Origin: CAUZWH01 sp965224275
GTDB lineage: Bacteria > Pseudomonadota > Alphaproteobacteria > SHVV01
Direction: 5' to 3'
Assembly: GCA_965224275.1 (NCBI GenBank)
Contig: CBDCYR010000005.1
Coordinates: 186,001 to 250,000, forward strand
DNA: 64,000 nt
Shown: piece by piece, positions 17,121-26,153 of the stretch
Numbering within the stretch: position 1 is the first letter of the stretch
Layout of the letters: each line of letters opens with the position of its first letter
Notes under the pieces: generated by a model
What the model was told of the DNA's origin: nothing
Databases searched by the model: none
What the model saw: only the letters and a program-made list of their open reading frames with translations
Position numbers and translations under genes: made by a program

Positions 17121-17258
17121 TGGAGGTATCGAACGAAATGGAAGTTGCAGGCGGCGTTCAATTTTTTCGAACGCTTGTGCAAGACCGATTATTAGCAAAA
17201 CTCGTTAAGGCAAGGTTAACGCCGTCGTTGGGGTTCTCCGCAGCGGGTGCGCCAATTA

Positions 17259-17435
17259 CTAGGTTTTGAAAACCGCGTCGGCATCGCCGCGTGCGCCATG
17301 TTTGGAACCGATCATCGCGCGCGCTTCCGCGATCTGCGCCTCGCAGGCTGCGATCAAGCTCTCCAGTTCCTCGAGAGACATCTCTTCAAGTTTGCGCGGT
17401 GCCTTGGGAGTTGGCAGGAAGTCTTCTTCATCCAT
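17259..17435 (-). CDS. DUF1192 family small protein
   Basis: A 58-residue protein, MDEEDFLPTPKAPRKLEEMS followed by LEELESLIAACEAQIAEARAMI, matching the short acidic-then-helical DUF1192 family of alphaproteobacteria. The start at 17435 is fixed by GCGAGGAGG seven bases upstream; the open frame beyond it is not used. It is divergent from the quinone oxidoreductase gene, with TrcR (DUF1013) next; I recall this neighbourhood from Rhodospirillales. Function unknown. Confidence 0.85.
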   Translation of the reverse strand: MDEEDFLPTPKAPRKLEEMSLEELESLIAACEAQIAEARAMIGSKHGARGDADAVFKT

Positions 17436-17583
17436 GGTGTCCTCCTCGCACGCGACAACTCGCGGCATTGCCCATCCCGGGATCCAATATCGTCGCTGGT
17501 ACGACAAGATGGTAATAGACCTGCCAGCACCCGTCATTAGATCCAATCGAAAGGGCGAACCAAAAGAACAAGGAGCACCGCCG

Positions 17584-18585
17584 GTGTCGCGGAACCTGCC
17601 AGAAGCTATGAACGTGGTCGAAATTCGCGAACCCGGCGGACCGGAGGTTCTCGAGCTCGGACCGCGACCGACTCCCCAACCCGGTTATGGCGAGATCCTG
17701 ATCGATGTTGCGGCCGCCGGTATTAATCGCGCCGATTGCATGCAGCGCGCGGGCAGCTATCCCGCGCCGCCCGGCGCACCCGACGTGCTGGGACTTGAGG
17801 CCTCCGGCACGGTGGCTGCGATCGGACCTGGCGTCGCTCGCTATGCACCCGGCGATGAAGTCTGCGCGCTGGTCAATGGCGGTGGTTATGCCGAATATTG
17901 TCTTGCACCTGCCGACAATGCGCTGCCCCTTCCAGCTGGGCTCGACGCGATCGCCGGTGGCGCTTTGCCGGAGGTTTACTTCACCGTCTGGGCCAACCTG
18001 TACGACCGGGCCTGGCTTAAGGATGGCGAGCGATTGCTGATCCACGGCGGATCGAGTGGCATCGGAACTGCCGCCATTCAGCTCGCCAACGCGCTTGGTA
18101 CACGCGTTTTTACGACCGCCGGCAGCGCCGAAAAGTGTGCTGCGTGTGAATCGCTCGGTGCGGAACGCGCAATCAATTATCGTGAGGAGGATTTTGTCGA
18201 AGTCGTCAACGATCTCACCGACGGGAAGGGAGTTGATGTCATCCTCGACATGGTTGCGGGTGATTACGTCGCGCGAAATCTTGATGCCTTGGGTGTAGGG
18301 GGGCGACTCGTCCATGTTGCCTCGCAAGCCGGACATAAGGTCGAGATAAGTCTCGCACCGATTATGATCAAAGGTGCCTACGTGACTGGGTCACGCCTCC
18401 GCCCTCGCTCGATCGAAGAGAAAACACAGATCGCCGAGCAGTTGGAACGGGTCGTGTGGCCATTATTCGCAAGCGGCCGTATCAAGCCAGTCATCGATTC
18501 AACATTTGCGCTCAGCGCCGCGCGCGACGCACATGCACGAATGGAATCTGGCCAGCATATTGGCAAAATTCTGCTCACCCCGTAG
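17584..18585 (+). CDS. NAD(P)H-quinone oxidoreductase, zinc-free MDR family
   Basis: This 333-residue medium-chain reductase resembles the PIG3/quinone oxidoreductase group, which reduces quinones or alkenals with NADPH and lacks zinc ligands. GTG 17584 has AAGGAG eight bases upstream; the ATG at 17608 is an alternative and the frame opening at 17266 overlaps DUF1192 on the other strand. Features: MNVVEIREPGGPEVLELG, AAGINRADCMQRAGSYPAPPGAPDVLGLEASG, the nucleotide loop IHGGSSGIGTAAIQLA and GVDVILDMVAGDY. Confidence 0.9.
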   Translation: MSRNLPEAMNVVEIREPGGPEVLELGPRPTPQPGYGEILIDVAAAGINRADCMQRAGSYPAPPGAPDVLGLEASGTVAAIGPGVARYAPGDEVCALVNGGGYAEYCLAPADNALPLPAGLDAIAGGALPEVYFTVWANLYDRAWLKDGERLLIHGGSSGIGTAAIQLANALGTRVFTTAGSAEKCAACESLGAERAINYREEDFVEVVNDLTDGKGVDVILDMVAGDYVARNLDALGVGGRLVHVASQAGHKVEISLAPIMIKGAYVTGSRLRPRSIEEKTQIAEQLERVVWPLFASGRIKPVIDSTFALSAARDAHARMESGQHIGKILLTP

Positions 18586-18734
18586 GGCTATGGGTGGAGT
18601 CGTCGGCAAACGAATCGACCGGTGCCTGTTCTCTTCGCTTTTCACCGCGCAATTAATCGTGTTAATCCTTGCGTGATGCCATGCGCCGAAAGGCGACGGC
18701 ATCTCCCGATAGCAACGGTTGACTAGGAGGTCAG

Positions 18735-19640
18735 ATGGCGCTGCCCCTCATGCCGAAAGCCACGGCCGTGTGGCTGGTCGATAATACTGCGCTAACATTC
18801 GATCAAATCGCTGATTTCTGCGGTCTTCACCCGCTTGAGGTGCAGGGCGTCGCGGATGGCGAAGTCGCCGTGGGAATTGTCGGGCTCGACCCGATTTCAA
18901 CCAGCCAATTATCGGCGGACGCTATCAAAGCGGCCGAAGCCGATCCCAGTATCAAACTGGAGATGGCGGAAACGACGGTCCCCAAGCCGGCCGCACGCGC
19001 GAAAGGGCCTCGCTACACGCCGGTCGCCAAGCGTCAGGACCGCCCCAATGCGATCTCGTGGCTGCTGCGTTACCACCCCGAACTAACCGATGGACAAGTC
19101 TCAAAGCTTGTCGGCACCACCAAACCGACGATCAATTCGCTGCGCGACCACACCCATTGGAACATGAACAACATAAAGCTCGAAGATCCCGTATCGCTCG
19201 GCATGTGCTCACAGCTCGAACTTGATACGGCTGTCACCAAAGCGATGCATCGAGAGCGGGCGCGTACGGCCCGCGAGGATCGCGAGGCGCGTAAGCGCAA
19301 GCGCGAGGCGATGGCCGCCAGCGGCATTGTCGCCGATGACACCGTAGATCTAGACACCGCCAACGACGAAGCGACCGAGGAGCCCGCGCCACCCAGCCAA
19401 ACCGATCAACGCGGACAGCAACGCCCGGAATTATGGGCCGGTGCCGCGAAGACGGCTGAACCCGAACAAGCCGCTCCCTCCACCGACGCGTTCACGATGA
19501 CCAACGATACCTCGGCCCCGACCGCCGACAGCGTCGCCCTCGAAAGGGAGCGGGTGTTCGGATCCCCACGCGTCGAAACAGAGCCTGCGGAAACCGACGC
19601 GAGCGAGCCTGGCAACCCGCCAGCTGACGGCGCCGCTTAA
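18735..19640 (+). CDS. trcR: TrcR-like cell-cycle transcriptional regulator (DUF1013)
   Basis: The first ~185 residues match the alphaproteobacterial DUF1013 family: MALPLMPKATAVWLVDNTALTF, FDQIADFCGLHPLEVQGVADGE, RPNAISWLLRYHPELTDGQVSKLVGTTKPTINSLRDHTHWN and a helix-turn-helix in that last segment. In Caulobacter this family is an essential cell-cycle regulator interacting with RNA polymerase. The ATG follows AGGAGG. Here the C-terminus is extended by a charged linker (RARTAREDREARKRKREAM) and about 110 low-complexity acidic residues. Confidence 0.88.
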   Translation: MALPLMPKATAVWLVDNTALTFDQIADFCGLHPLEVQGVADGEVAVGIVGLDPISTSQLSADAIKAAEADPSIKLEMAETTVPKPAARAKGPRYTPVAKRQDRPNAISWLLRYHPELTDGQVSKLVGTTKPTINSLRDHTHWNMNNIKLEDPVSLGMCSQLELDTAVTKAMHRERARTAREDREARKRKREAMAASGIVADDTVDLDTANDEATEEPAPPSQTDQRGQQRPELWAGAAKTAEPEQAAPSTDAFTMTNDTSAPTADSVALERERVFGSPRVETEPAETDASEPGNPPADGAA

Positions 19641-19658
19641 GCGCGGGCCGGCCGAGCT

Positions 19659-21578
19659 CTATTCGGCGACCTTGGCGGCTTCGGTTGCCAGTCCCAATCG
19701 CTGCAACGCCACGGTGATTTCATCGAGTATTGCAGGATCGTCGATTGTCGCCGGCATTTTGTAGGCTTCGCTATCGGCAATGCGCCGCATAGTCCCCCGG
19801 AGAATCTTGCCCGAACGCGTCTTGGGCAACCGCTTGATTACCGTCGCCGACCGAAACGAAGCAACCGGGCCGATCTGATCGCGCACGAGCTTGACCAATT
19901 CGCCAACGACCTCATCCTCACCGCGCTCAACACCCGCATTGAGGACCACGAAACCCACCGGTATTTGTCCTTTTAGCTGATCGGCAACACCAATCACGGC
20001 GCACTCGGCGACATCGGGATGCGAGGCCAGAACTTCTTCCATCCCACCGGTCGAAAGGCGATGGCCGGCAACGTTGATGATGTCGTCAGTGCGGCTCATT
20101 ATGTAGAGATAGCCATCCTCATCGCGATAACCGGCGTCTGCAGTTTTGTAATAGCCGGGATAGTCATCGAGGTAGGAGCTTTGGTAGCCCGCGTCGTTGT
20201 GCCACAAAGTCGGCAAACAGCCCGGCGGGAGCGGCAGCTTGATGACGATGGCCCCGGTCTCTCCAGCCGCCATCTCTTTGACGTTTTCATCAACCACGCG
20301 AACGTCGTAGCCGGGCACGGCCTTGGTCGGCGAGCCATGCTTGATCGGCAGCGTGCCAAGCCCGACGCAGTTGGCGGCAATCGGCCAGCCGGTTTCGGTC
20401 TGCCACCAATGGTCAATCACCGGGACTTTGAGATTGCGTTCGGCCCATTCGAGGGTCGCCGGATCCGAGCGCTCACCGGCCAGAAACAGAGTTCGAAAGT
20501 CGCTCAAATCGTACTGCTTGACGTAGTCGCCGCCCGGGTCCTGCTGCTTGATCGCCCGAAACGCGGTCGGCGCCGTGAACATGGCCGCAACTTTGTGTTG
20601 CGAAATCACCCGCCAAAACGCACCCGGGTCCGGTGTGCCGACCGGCTTGCCTTCGTAGAGGATCGACGTACAGCCATGGAACAACGGCGCGTAGACAATG
20701 TAGGAATGCCCGACCACCCAGCCGACATCCGACGCCGCCCAATACACATCGCCAGGGTCCATATTATAGACGTTTTTCATGGACCACTTCAGGGCCACCA
20801 GATGGCCGCCATTGTCGCGCACGACTCCTTTGGGAATACCGGTCGTTCCAGAGGTGTATAGGACGTAGAGCGGGTCCGTTGCAGCCACCGCGACGCACTC
20901 TTCGAAGGGTGCCGCTGCTGCCATCGCCTCGTGCCAGTCGGTGTCGCGGCCGGCCACCATGGTCGCCTGCTCTTCGGGCCGCTGCAGAACAAGGCTGGCC
21001 TCTGGCTTGAACGAAGCGATCTCGATAGCTTCATCGAGTAGCGGTTTGTAGGCGACTACACGACCCGGCTCGATCCCGCACGAGGCTGAGATGATCGCCT
21101 TAGGCTTGGCGTCGTCGATTCGCGTTGCCAACTCATTGGCCGCGAAACCGCCGAACACGACCGAGTGGATCGCACCGATGCGCGCACAAGCGAGCATCGC
21201 AAACACCGTTTCCGGCACCATCGGCATATAGATGATGACGCGATCGCCGCGCCCGACGCCGAGCCCATGCAACACCCCGGCGCAGCGGGCAACCTGTTCA
21301 CGAAGTTCCCGGTATGTAATTCGTTTGATGGTCTCGGTGACCGGGCTGTCGTAAACAATCGCGGCTTGGTCGCCGCGGCCCTGCTCGACATGATGATCGA
21401 CCGCGTTGTAGCAGGTGTTGACCTCGCCGCCGGCGAACCAGCGATAGTACGGTGCGTTGCTATCGTCGAGCACCGTGTCCCATTTCTTCGACCACTGAAC
21501 ATCTTCGGCGGCTTGCGCCCAGAACGCCTGCGGATCGTTCTGCCAACCCCCATAGACTTCGTCGTAGCGACTGCTCAT
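19659..21578 (-). CDS. prpE: Propionyl-CoA synthetase
   Basis: AMP-forming acyl-CoA synthetase of the acetyl/propionyl-CoA synthetase family; 639 residues from ATG 21578, which follows GGGGAAG. The N-terminal MSSRYDEVYGGWQNDPQAFWAQAAEDVQW is typical of PrpE. Adenylation motifs: YTSGTTGIPKGVVRDNGGH, WWQTETGWPI, YYKTADAGYRDEDGYLYIMSRTDDIINVAGHRLST and the catalytic/acetylatable lysine in PKTRSGKILRGTMR. It activates propionate (possibly acetate) for central metabolism. Divergent from a second acyl-CoA synthetase, with a 230-bp shared promoter region. Confidence 0.93.
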   Translation of the reverse strand: MSSRYDEVYGGWQNDPQAFWAQAAEDVQWSKKWDTVLDDSNAPYYRWFAGGEVNTCYNAVDHHVEQGRGDQAAIVYDSPVTETIKRITYRELREQVARCAGVLHGLGVGRGDRVIIYMPMVPETVFAMLACARIGAIHSVVFGGFAANELATRIDDAKPKAIISASCGIEPGRVVAYKPLLDEAIEIASFKPEASLVLQRPEEQATMVAGRDTDWHEAMAAAAPFEECVAVAATDPLYVLYTSGTTGIPKGVVRDNGGHLVALKWSMKNVYNMDPGDVYWAASDVGWVVGHSYIVYAPLFHGCTSILYEGKPVGTPDPGAFWRVISQHKVAAMFTAPTAFRAIKQQDPGGDYVKQYDLSDFRTLFLAGERSDPATLEWAERNLKVPVIDHWWQTETGWPIAANCVGLGTLPIKHGSPTKAVPGYDVRVVDENVKEMAAGETGAIVIKLPLPPGCLPTLWHNDAGYQSSYLDDYPGYYKTADAGYRDEDGYLYIMSRTDDIINVAGHRLSTGGMEEVLASHPDVAECAVIGVADQLKGQIPVGFVVLNAGVERGEDEVVGELVKLVRDQIGPVASFRSATVIKRLPKTRSGKILRGTMRRIADSEAYKMPATIDDPAILDEITVALQRLGLATEAAKVAE

Positions 21579-21808
21579 GGCTTCCCCATCTAGTTGTATC
21601 GCTTTGTTGTAGAGCGTTTCTGTGGCGCGCGTGGTTGTGGTCGGGATCAAACAGACCTGCGCTGCGGGTTGTCAAGGCGGCGCGCGCCATCTGGTCATTA
21701 TTGATGATGGTTGATCACGGTTTCGCGTTCCGCTTAGCTTCGCCCCTGGCGATAGGCCAGAGGTAGGGTACAGGTGCCCTGGCGCAAGGACGCCCGCGGG
21801 AGGCAGAC

Positions 21809-23431
21809 ATGGCAGACTATGAAACAGGGCTGGAGAGGGGCACGGCGAATCATCAACCGTTGTCGCCACTCGGCTTTCTCGAGCGCACCGCTTCGGTGTT
21901 TCCCAACCGTATTGCCATCGTTCACGGCGATCGCCGGATCACATATGCCGAAATGTTCGTGCGCTGCCGTCGCCTTGCCAGTGCCCTGGAGAAACGCGGC
22001 ATTAAGCCGGGTGATACGGTCGCCATCATCGCCACCAACACGCCTGCCATGCTCGAAGCGCATTACGGCGTCCCCGCCTGCGGTGCGGTACTCAACACGA
22101 TCAACACCCGGCTCGATGCCACCACCATCGCCTTTATCTTCGACCACGGCGAGGCCAAGGCGCTGATCACGGATCGGGAACTCAACCCGGTCGTCAAGCA
22201 AGCGCTGGCTCAGGCCGAGGCCGATCCGTTGGTTATCGATGTCGACGACGTGCTCGCCGAAGGCGGCGAACTGATCGGCGATATCGAGTATGAAGCGTTG
22301 TTGGCCGAAGGCGATCCCGATTACCCGTGGCGGCTCCCGATCGATGAATGGGGCGCGATTTCGCTCAACTACACCTCAGGTACGACCGGCAACCCCAAGG
22401 GCGTCGTTTATCACCACCGCGGCGCCTACTTGAACTCGGTGTCCAATCTGCTGGTATGGAACGCCCCCAAACACCCGGTCTATCTCTGGACCTTGCCGAT
22501 GTTCCACTGCAACGGCTGGTGCTTCACCTGGGCGGTCACGCTCGCCTCGGGCACACATGTCTGTCTGCGCAAAGTGGACGCCGCAATGATCTTTCAACTC
22601 ATCGAAGAACATGGCGTCACGCATTTTTGCGGCGCGCCGGTGGTTCTCAACACCCTGGTCAACGCGCCAAAGAAAGCAAAACGCCCGTTCAAACAACAAG
22701 TCGAGATCATGACCGCGGCGGCACCGCCGCCGGCCGCTGTGTTGCAGGCGATGGAGGCGGAAGGGGTACGCATCACGCATGTTTATGGCCTCACCGAGAC
22801 TTACGGGCCAGCCGTAGTCAGCGACTGGAACGACGAATGGGATCGCTTCGACGATGCCGAGCGCGCCCGCATCAAGGCGCGCCAGGGGGTGCGTTACCCA
22901 ATGCTCGAAGATCTCATGGTTGCCGACCCCACGACGCTCGAGCCTGTCCCCGATGACGGCGAGACCATCGGCGAAGTTTTCTTTCGTGGCAACATCGTCA
23001 TGAAGGGCTATCTCAAAAACCCGCAAGCAACAGAGGATGCCTTCTCGGAGGGCTGGTTCCATTCCGGCGATCTCGGTGTGCGCCATGCCGATGGCTATGT
23101 CGAACTCAAGGATCGCTCGAAGGACATCATCATCTCAGGCGGCGAGAACATTTCGACGATCGAGGTGGAAGGCGTCCTCTATCGTCACCCCGCCGTCTTG
23201 GAAGCCGCGGTCGTGGCCCAGCCCGATGAGAAATGGGGCGAAACCCCGTGCGCGTTTGTAACCCTAAAGGCCGATGCACCCGCGGTCAGCGAAGGCGACA
23301 TTATCGCTTTTTGCCGCGACAACCTGGCCCACTTCAAAGCGCCCAAAACCGTGGTGTTTAGCGATTTGCCGAAAACCTCGACTGGCAAGGTTCAGAAATA
23401 CGTGCTGCGCGACCGCGCCAAGGATTTTTAG
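21809..23431 (+). CDS. AMP-dependent acyl-CoA synthetase
   Basis: A 540-residue acyl-CoA synthetase of the medium-chain / DmdB-like group. ATG 21809 follows GGGAGG. Motifs: LNYTSGTTGNPKGVVYHHRGAYL, THVYGLTETYGPAVV, GWFHSGDLGVRHADGYVELKDRSKDIIISGGENIS and PKTSTGKVQKYVLR. Such enzymes activate medium-chain fatty acids, and the related DmdB acts on methylmercaptopropionate in DMSP breakdown. No dmdA, dmdC or dmdD lies in this window, so I do not name it. Confidence 0.9.
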   Translation: MADYETGLERGTANHQPLSPLGFLERTASVFPNRIAIVHGDRRITYAEMFVRCRRLASALEKRGIKPGDTVAIIATNTPAMLEAHYGVPACGAVLNTINTRLDATTIAFIFDHGEAKALITDRELNPVVKQALAQAEADPLVIDVDDVLAEGGELIGDIEYEALLAEGDPDYPWRLPIDEWGAISLNYTSGTTGNPKGVVYHHRGAYLNSVSNLLVWNAPKHPVYLWTLPMFHCNGWCFTWAVTLASGTHVCLRKVDAAMIFQLIEEHGVTHFCGAPVVLNTLVNAPKKAKRPFKQQVEIMTAAAPPPAAVLQAMEAEGVRITHVYGLTETYGPAVVSDWNDEWDRFDDAERARIKARQGVRYPMLEDLMVADPTTLEPVPDDGETIGEVFFRGNIVMKGYLKNPQATEDAFSEGWFHSGDLGVRHADGYVELKDRSKDIIISGGENISTIEVEGVLYRHPAVLEAAVVAQPDEKWGETPCAFVTLKADAPAVSEGDIIAFCRDNLAHFKAPKTVVFSDLPKTSTGKVQKYVLRDRAKDF

Positions 23432-23432
23432 A

Positions 23433-23975
23433 TCAATCGTTCGAGCTCGACTGCCGGTCTCCCGGAATGGCGGCGCCAACGATGCAAAGAACGTCTTGTT
23501 GGATACCCTCATCCTCGGTAATCCCCGCCGCCTGAAAATAGCTTTCGATGTTGGCGAATGAATCGTCGGTGCGGTGCTGGGTGGACTTGTCCTGGCGAAC
23601 GCGATGTTGGACAGACTCAAACAAAAGAGCTTGAAGCGCACGCTCTGCTTCCAGTTCGGCGGCCAGCACCTTTTGGCGGGTGGCCTCGCAATGGTCGGCT
23701 GATACCGGGGCGGGATCGCTCTTGAGACCGCGCCGTAGGGCACGTAGCGGGCCAATCGCCCTCTTGTGCCAATGCGAAGCCGTCGCCAGCACATCCTGCA
23801 TTTCGGCCGCGGCGAGTCGTCCATAGCCCTCGCAACCCAGCCAACAGCAAAACAAAACAAGGTTGATATTCGCGCCGCCGCCGTCCTGCAGCCGCAAGCA
23901 AGCGCGTTCGACGGCCTTGTTGCCGTACACGGCGAGCGAAAACTGCCACAGCGAATTGTCTGAACTACCTGTCAT
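23433..23975 (-). CDS. TIGR02444 (DUF2390) family protein
   Basis: A 180-residue protein whose N-terminus SLWQFSLAVYGNKAVERACLRLQDGGGANINLVLFCCWLG matches the DUF2390/TIGR02444 family. The rest is helical (LAAAEMQDVLATASHWHKRAIGPLRALRRGLK). It ends convergently with the acyl-CoA synthetase, the stop codons being adjacent. No function is known for the family. The C-terminal ~20 residues look variable. Confidence 0.8.
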   Translation of the reverse strand: MTGSSDNSLWQFSLAVYGNKAVERACLRLQDGGGANINLVLFCCWLGCEGYGRLAAAEMQDVLATASHWHKRAIGPLRALRRGLKSDPAPVSADHCEATRQKVLAAELEAERALQALLFESVQHRVRQDKSTQHRTDDSFANIESYFQAAGITEDEGIQQDVLCIVGAAIPGDRQSSSND

Positions 23976-24048
23976 GCCAGTTTCCGTGATTCTCTTCCCG
24001 AATCTAGATTGGGCTTGTTATGATGTGCGAAACAACGATCGGGGCGCC

Positions 24049-24243
24049 ATGAGCGACACAGCCCAACTCGAAGCCAAGCTTCTAGAACTCACGACCGAGC
24101 ATCGCGACCTCGACGAAGCAATCGCCGCATTATCCGAAGATAGTCGGTCCGACACACTTCAGGTGAAGCGTCTCAAAAAACGCAAACTCGCTCTCAGGGA
24201 TCAGATTGCGGCGCTTGAAAGTCAACTGCAGCCGACGCCGTAG
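24049..24243 (+). CDS. DUF465 (YdcH-like) small protein
   Basis: A 64-residue, all-helical charged protein (SDTAQLEAKLLELTTEHRDL then DEAIAALS...LQVKRLKKRKLALRDQIAALES) matching the DUF465/YdcH family. The frame extends upstream to 23863 but the family begins at ATG 24049. A hairpin terminator follows at 24274. Likely dimeric or coiled-coil; role unknown. Confidence 0.82.
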   Translation: MSDTAQLEAKLLELTTEHRDLDEAIAALSEDSRSDTLQVKRLKKRKLALRDQIAALESQLQPTP

Positions 24244-24273
24244 GCCCAGACCATCCAGCTCGGAGGTGACGCT

Positions 24274-24299
24274 GGCGGCCAAACCTAGCCGCCGTTTTT
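24274..24299 (+). terminator. Rho-independent terminator after DUF465 gene
   Basis: GGCGGC (24274-24279) pairs with GCCGCC (24288-24293) and is followed by GTTTTT. It overlaps the last codons and stop of the convergent diguanylate cyclase gene. Confidence 0.75.
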
Positions 24300-25034
24300 C
24301 ATTTCCTGCTTTTTCTCATACATCGCGCGATCGGCCTCGGCCAATGCCTTGCTGGCATCGTCGCCAGGCTGAAACGTGTGCACCCCGAAAGCGACGCCGA
24401 GCGGAATTTCATTGCCCTCCCAATCGAACGGTGCGATCTGGATAGCGTCGGCCAGCAGCTCGGCTTTCTCCCACGCCGCACCTTTGTCTGCTTGGGCAAG
24501 GATCACGCCGAATTCGTCGCCGCCGAGACGACCGACCACATCGGTTTCGCGAACCTGTTCGAGCAGCCTGCGGGCGACCGTGAGCAGGGCCTCATCGCCG
24601 GCCGCATGCCCATAAGTATCGTTTACCGTTTTCAGCTCGTTGACATCGAAATAGATCAAACTCGCGCCACCGCCGTAACGTTCGGTGAACGACATCACCT
24701 TCGAGAGCTCGCGTACAAAGGCGCGCCGATTGGCGATCGGTGTCAGCGGATCCTGGTCGGCCAGGCGCTCGAGATCGGCGAGCCGCTCGCGGGTTCGCGA
24801 CAGATCGCGGCGCAGTTCTTCAACCTCGGCCATCAACGTCATGAGCGCCGCCCGCACCTTCGGTGTGAGCTCCGGCTCGGGGATGCCCATCACCGTTATC
24901 GAGTCACCAATCGGTGGCAGATCGGCGATTTCAGGCGTGGGCCGCGACGCGCCGACACCGCCAGCCGAAGAACTACCGCGCGCTTTGGTCGTACGTGCCA
25001 CGGTCGAAATCCGTGGCGACTCGCCAATTTTCAT
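24285..25034 (-). CDS. Diguanylate cyclase (GGDEF domain)
   Basis: A 249-residue soluble protein with a disordered N-terminus (about 1-55), a short coiled coil (RAALMTLMAEVEELRRDLSRTRERLADLERL) and a full GGDEF domain. The domain starts at ADQDPLTPIANRRAF and has the active-site motif GGDEF in VGRLGGDEFGVILA. An RETD sits five residues before GGDEF, the position of the allosteric I-site, so product inhibition by cyclic di-GMP is expected. There is no membrane or sensor domain; activity may depend on coiled-coil dimerisation. Confidence 0.93.
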   Translation of the reverse strand: MKIGESPRISTVARTTKARGSSSAGGVGASRPTPEIADLPPIGDSITVMGIPEPELTPKVRAALMTLMAEVEELRRDLSRTRERLADLERLADQDPLTPIANRRAFVRELSKVMSFTERYGGGASLIYFDVNELKTVNDTYGHAAGDEALLTVARRLLEQVRETDVVGRLGGDEFGVILAQADKGAAWEKAELLADAIQIAPFDWEGNEIPLGVAFGVHTFQPGDDASKALAEADRAMYEKKQEMKNGG

Positions 25035-25305
25035 GTGCCCCCGTCTCGTGCAGGTACCCCCCGGTCGGGCAGCCGGGTCAACAATGTCATTCTATCACAA
25101 GCGTTTGGTGCCCGTCGTAGCCAATTATTCTATATACCACAAAGGCTTAGGCATTTCCGGTATCAGACATAGTAGACAGTTGGCCGGCCGAGCGAAGTGA
25201 CCGACGTCACATCTACAGCGTGCTGCCCAATCCGACTGAGCCTGCATCTTGTTTGCGGATGGGCCGATCCTATAATCGCCGCTTCGGTTTTTGGGAGAGA
25301 AGAAC

Positions 25306-25797
25306 ATGAGCGACGCGACGCCGCTGGTTGGCATTCTGATGGGTAGCCAATCGGATTGGGAAACGATGAAACATGCGGGCATCACGCTCGACCAACTCGG
25401 CATTGCTAACGAGTCGCTGATCATTTCGGCCCACCGCAAACCCAAACGTCTCGCCGACTATGTCGGCAATGCTCGCGAGCGCGGCCTCAAAGTGATTATT
25501 GCCGGCGCCGGCGGCGCTGCCCATCTACCTGGCGTCGTCGCCTCGATGACGACTCTGCCGGTGCTCGGCGTGCCAATGGAAAGTAAGGCGCTGAAGGGCA
25601 TGGACAGCTTGCTGTCCATTGTCCAGATGCCGGGCGGTATCCCGGTCGGCACCCTGGCGATCGGCAAGGCCGGCGTCGTCAACTCTGCGCTGCTGGCGGC
25701 CGAGATACTGGGCGTAAGCGATCCGGCCATGGCCGATGCGGTGCAGGCGTGGCGCGACAACCAGGCCGCGAGCGCATCGGAAACGCCGGTCGGCTGA
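25306..25797 (+). CDS. purE: N5-carboxyaminoimidazole ribonucleotide mutase
   Basis: PurE class I (163 residues) isomerises N5-CAIR to CAIR in purine synthesis. The phosphate-binding GILMGSQSDWETMKHA, catalytic ISAHRKPKRL and AGAGGAAHLPGVVASMTTLPVLGVPM are all present. ATG 25306 follows GGGAGAG. purK, normally directly downstream in relatives because it supplies N5-CAIR, is not next to it. Instead an accessory block on the other strand follows. Confidence 0.96.
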   Translation: MSDATPLVGILMGSQSDWETMKHAGITLDQLGIANESLIISAHRKPKRLADYVGNARERGLKVIIAGAGGAAHLPGVVASMTTLPVLGVPMESKALKGMDSLLSIVQMPGGIPVGTLAIGKAGVVNSALLAAEILGVSDPAMADAVQAWRDNQAASASETPVG

Positions 25798-25827
25798 GGA
25801 AATCTGACCTCGCGCCCGCCCGACAAC

Positions 25828-25846
25828 GGCGGTCTACAAAACCGCC
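25828..25846. terminator. Possible weak terminator after purE
   Basis: GGCGGT (25828-25833) can pair with ACCGCC (25841-25846) around CTACAAA. No T-tract follows, so the call is weak. Confidence 0.35.
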
Positions 25847-25874
25847 GAATCAGATAATGTTGTTGCGATGTGGT

Positions 25875-26153
25875 TCATCCTTCCCCGGGCGGCCTTACTG
25901 AGACGTCGGTGCCGGTAATGCACTCTGCATTTTCACGCAGCTTTGCCGGAAGTTCTTTCAACGTTTCGTCACACGCTTGGTCTTGGATTTTGACGTCGGT
26001 GTTGAAAGTTCGAATGGTCAGGATGCCGGCTTGATCGACAAAATGAAGATAAGTTGCCGGTAGCCTAAGCTTCATTGCGTAGTGCTTCGCAGCGGCGTCA
26101 AAGTGAGCGTCGTTGACGATCTTCACCTCACAAGCAAAGCCGTTGCGTGCCAT
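25875..26153 (-). CDS. Hypothetical protein, accessory block
   Basis: A 92-residue protein with no family I recognise. No signal peptide or membrane segment is evident, despite two cysteines. Its ATG overlaps the 3' end of the upstream membrane-protein gene by 26 bp, and AGGAG sits directly before the ATG, closer than usual; a GTG about 9 codons in is an alternative start. It is the last gene of a three-gene minus-strand block (28147 to 25875). Confidence 0.5.
   Translation of the reverse strand: MARNGFACEVKIVNDAHFDAAAKHYAMKLRLPATYLHFVDQAGILTIRTFNTDVKIQDQACDETLKELPAKLRENAECITGTDVSVRPPGEG

Noticed and set aside
19989..20861. Long plus-strand open frame of 280 codons
   Set aside because: It runs antisense inside prpE, is rich in Arg and His as expected for a complementary frame, and has no family motif.
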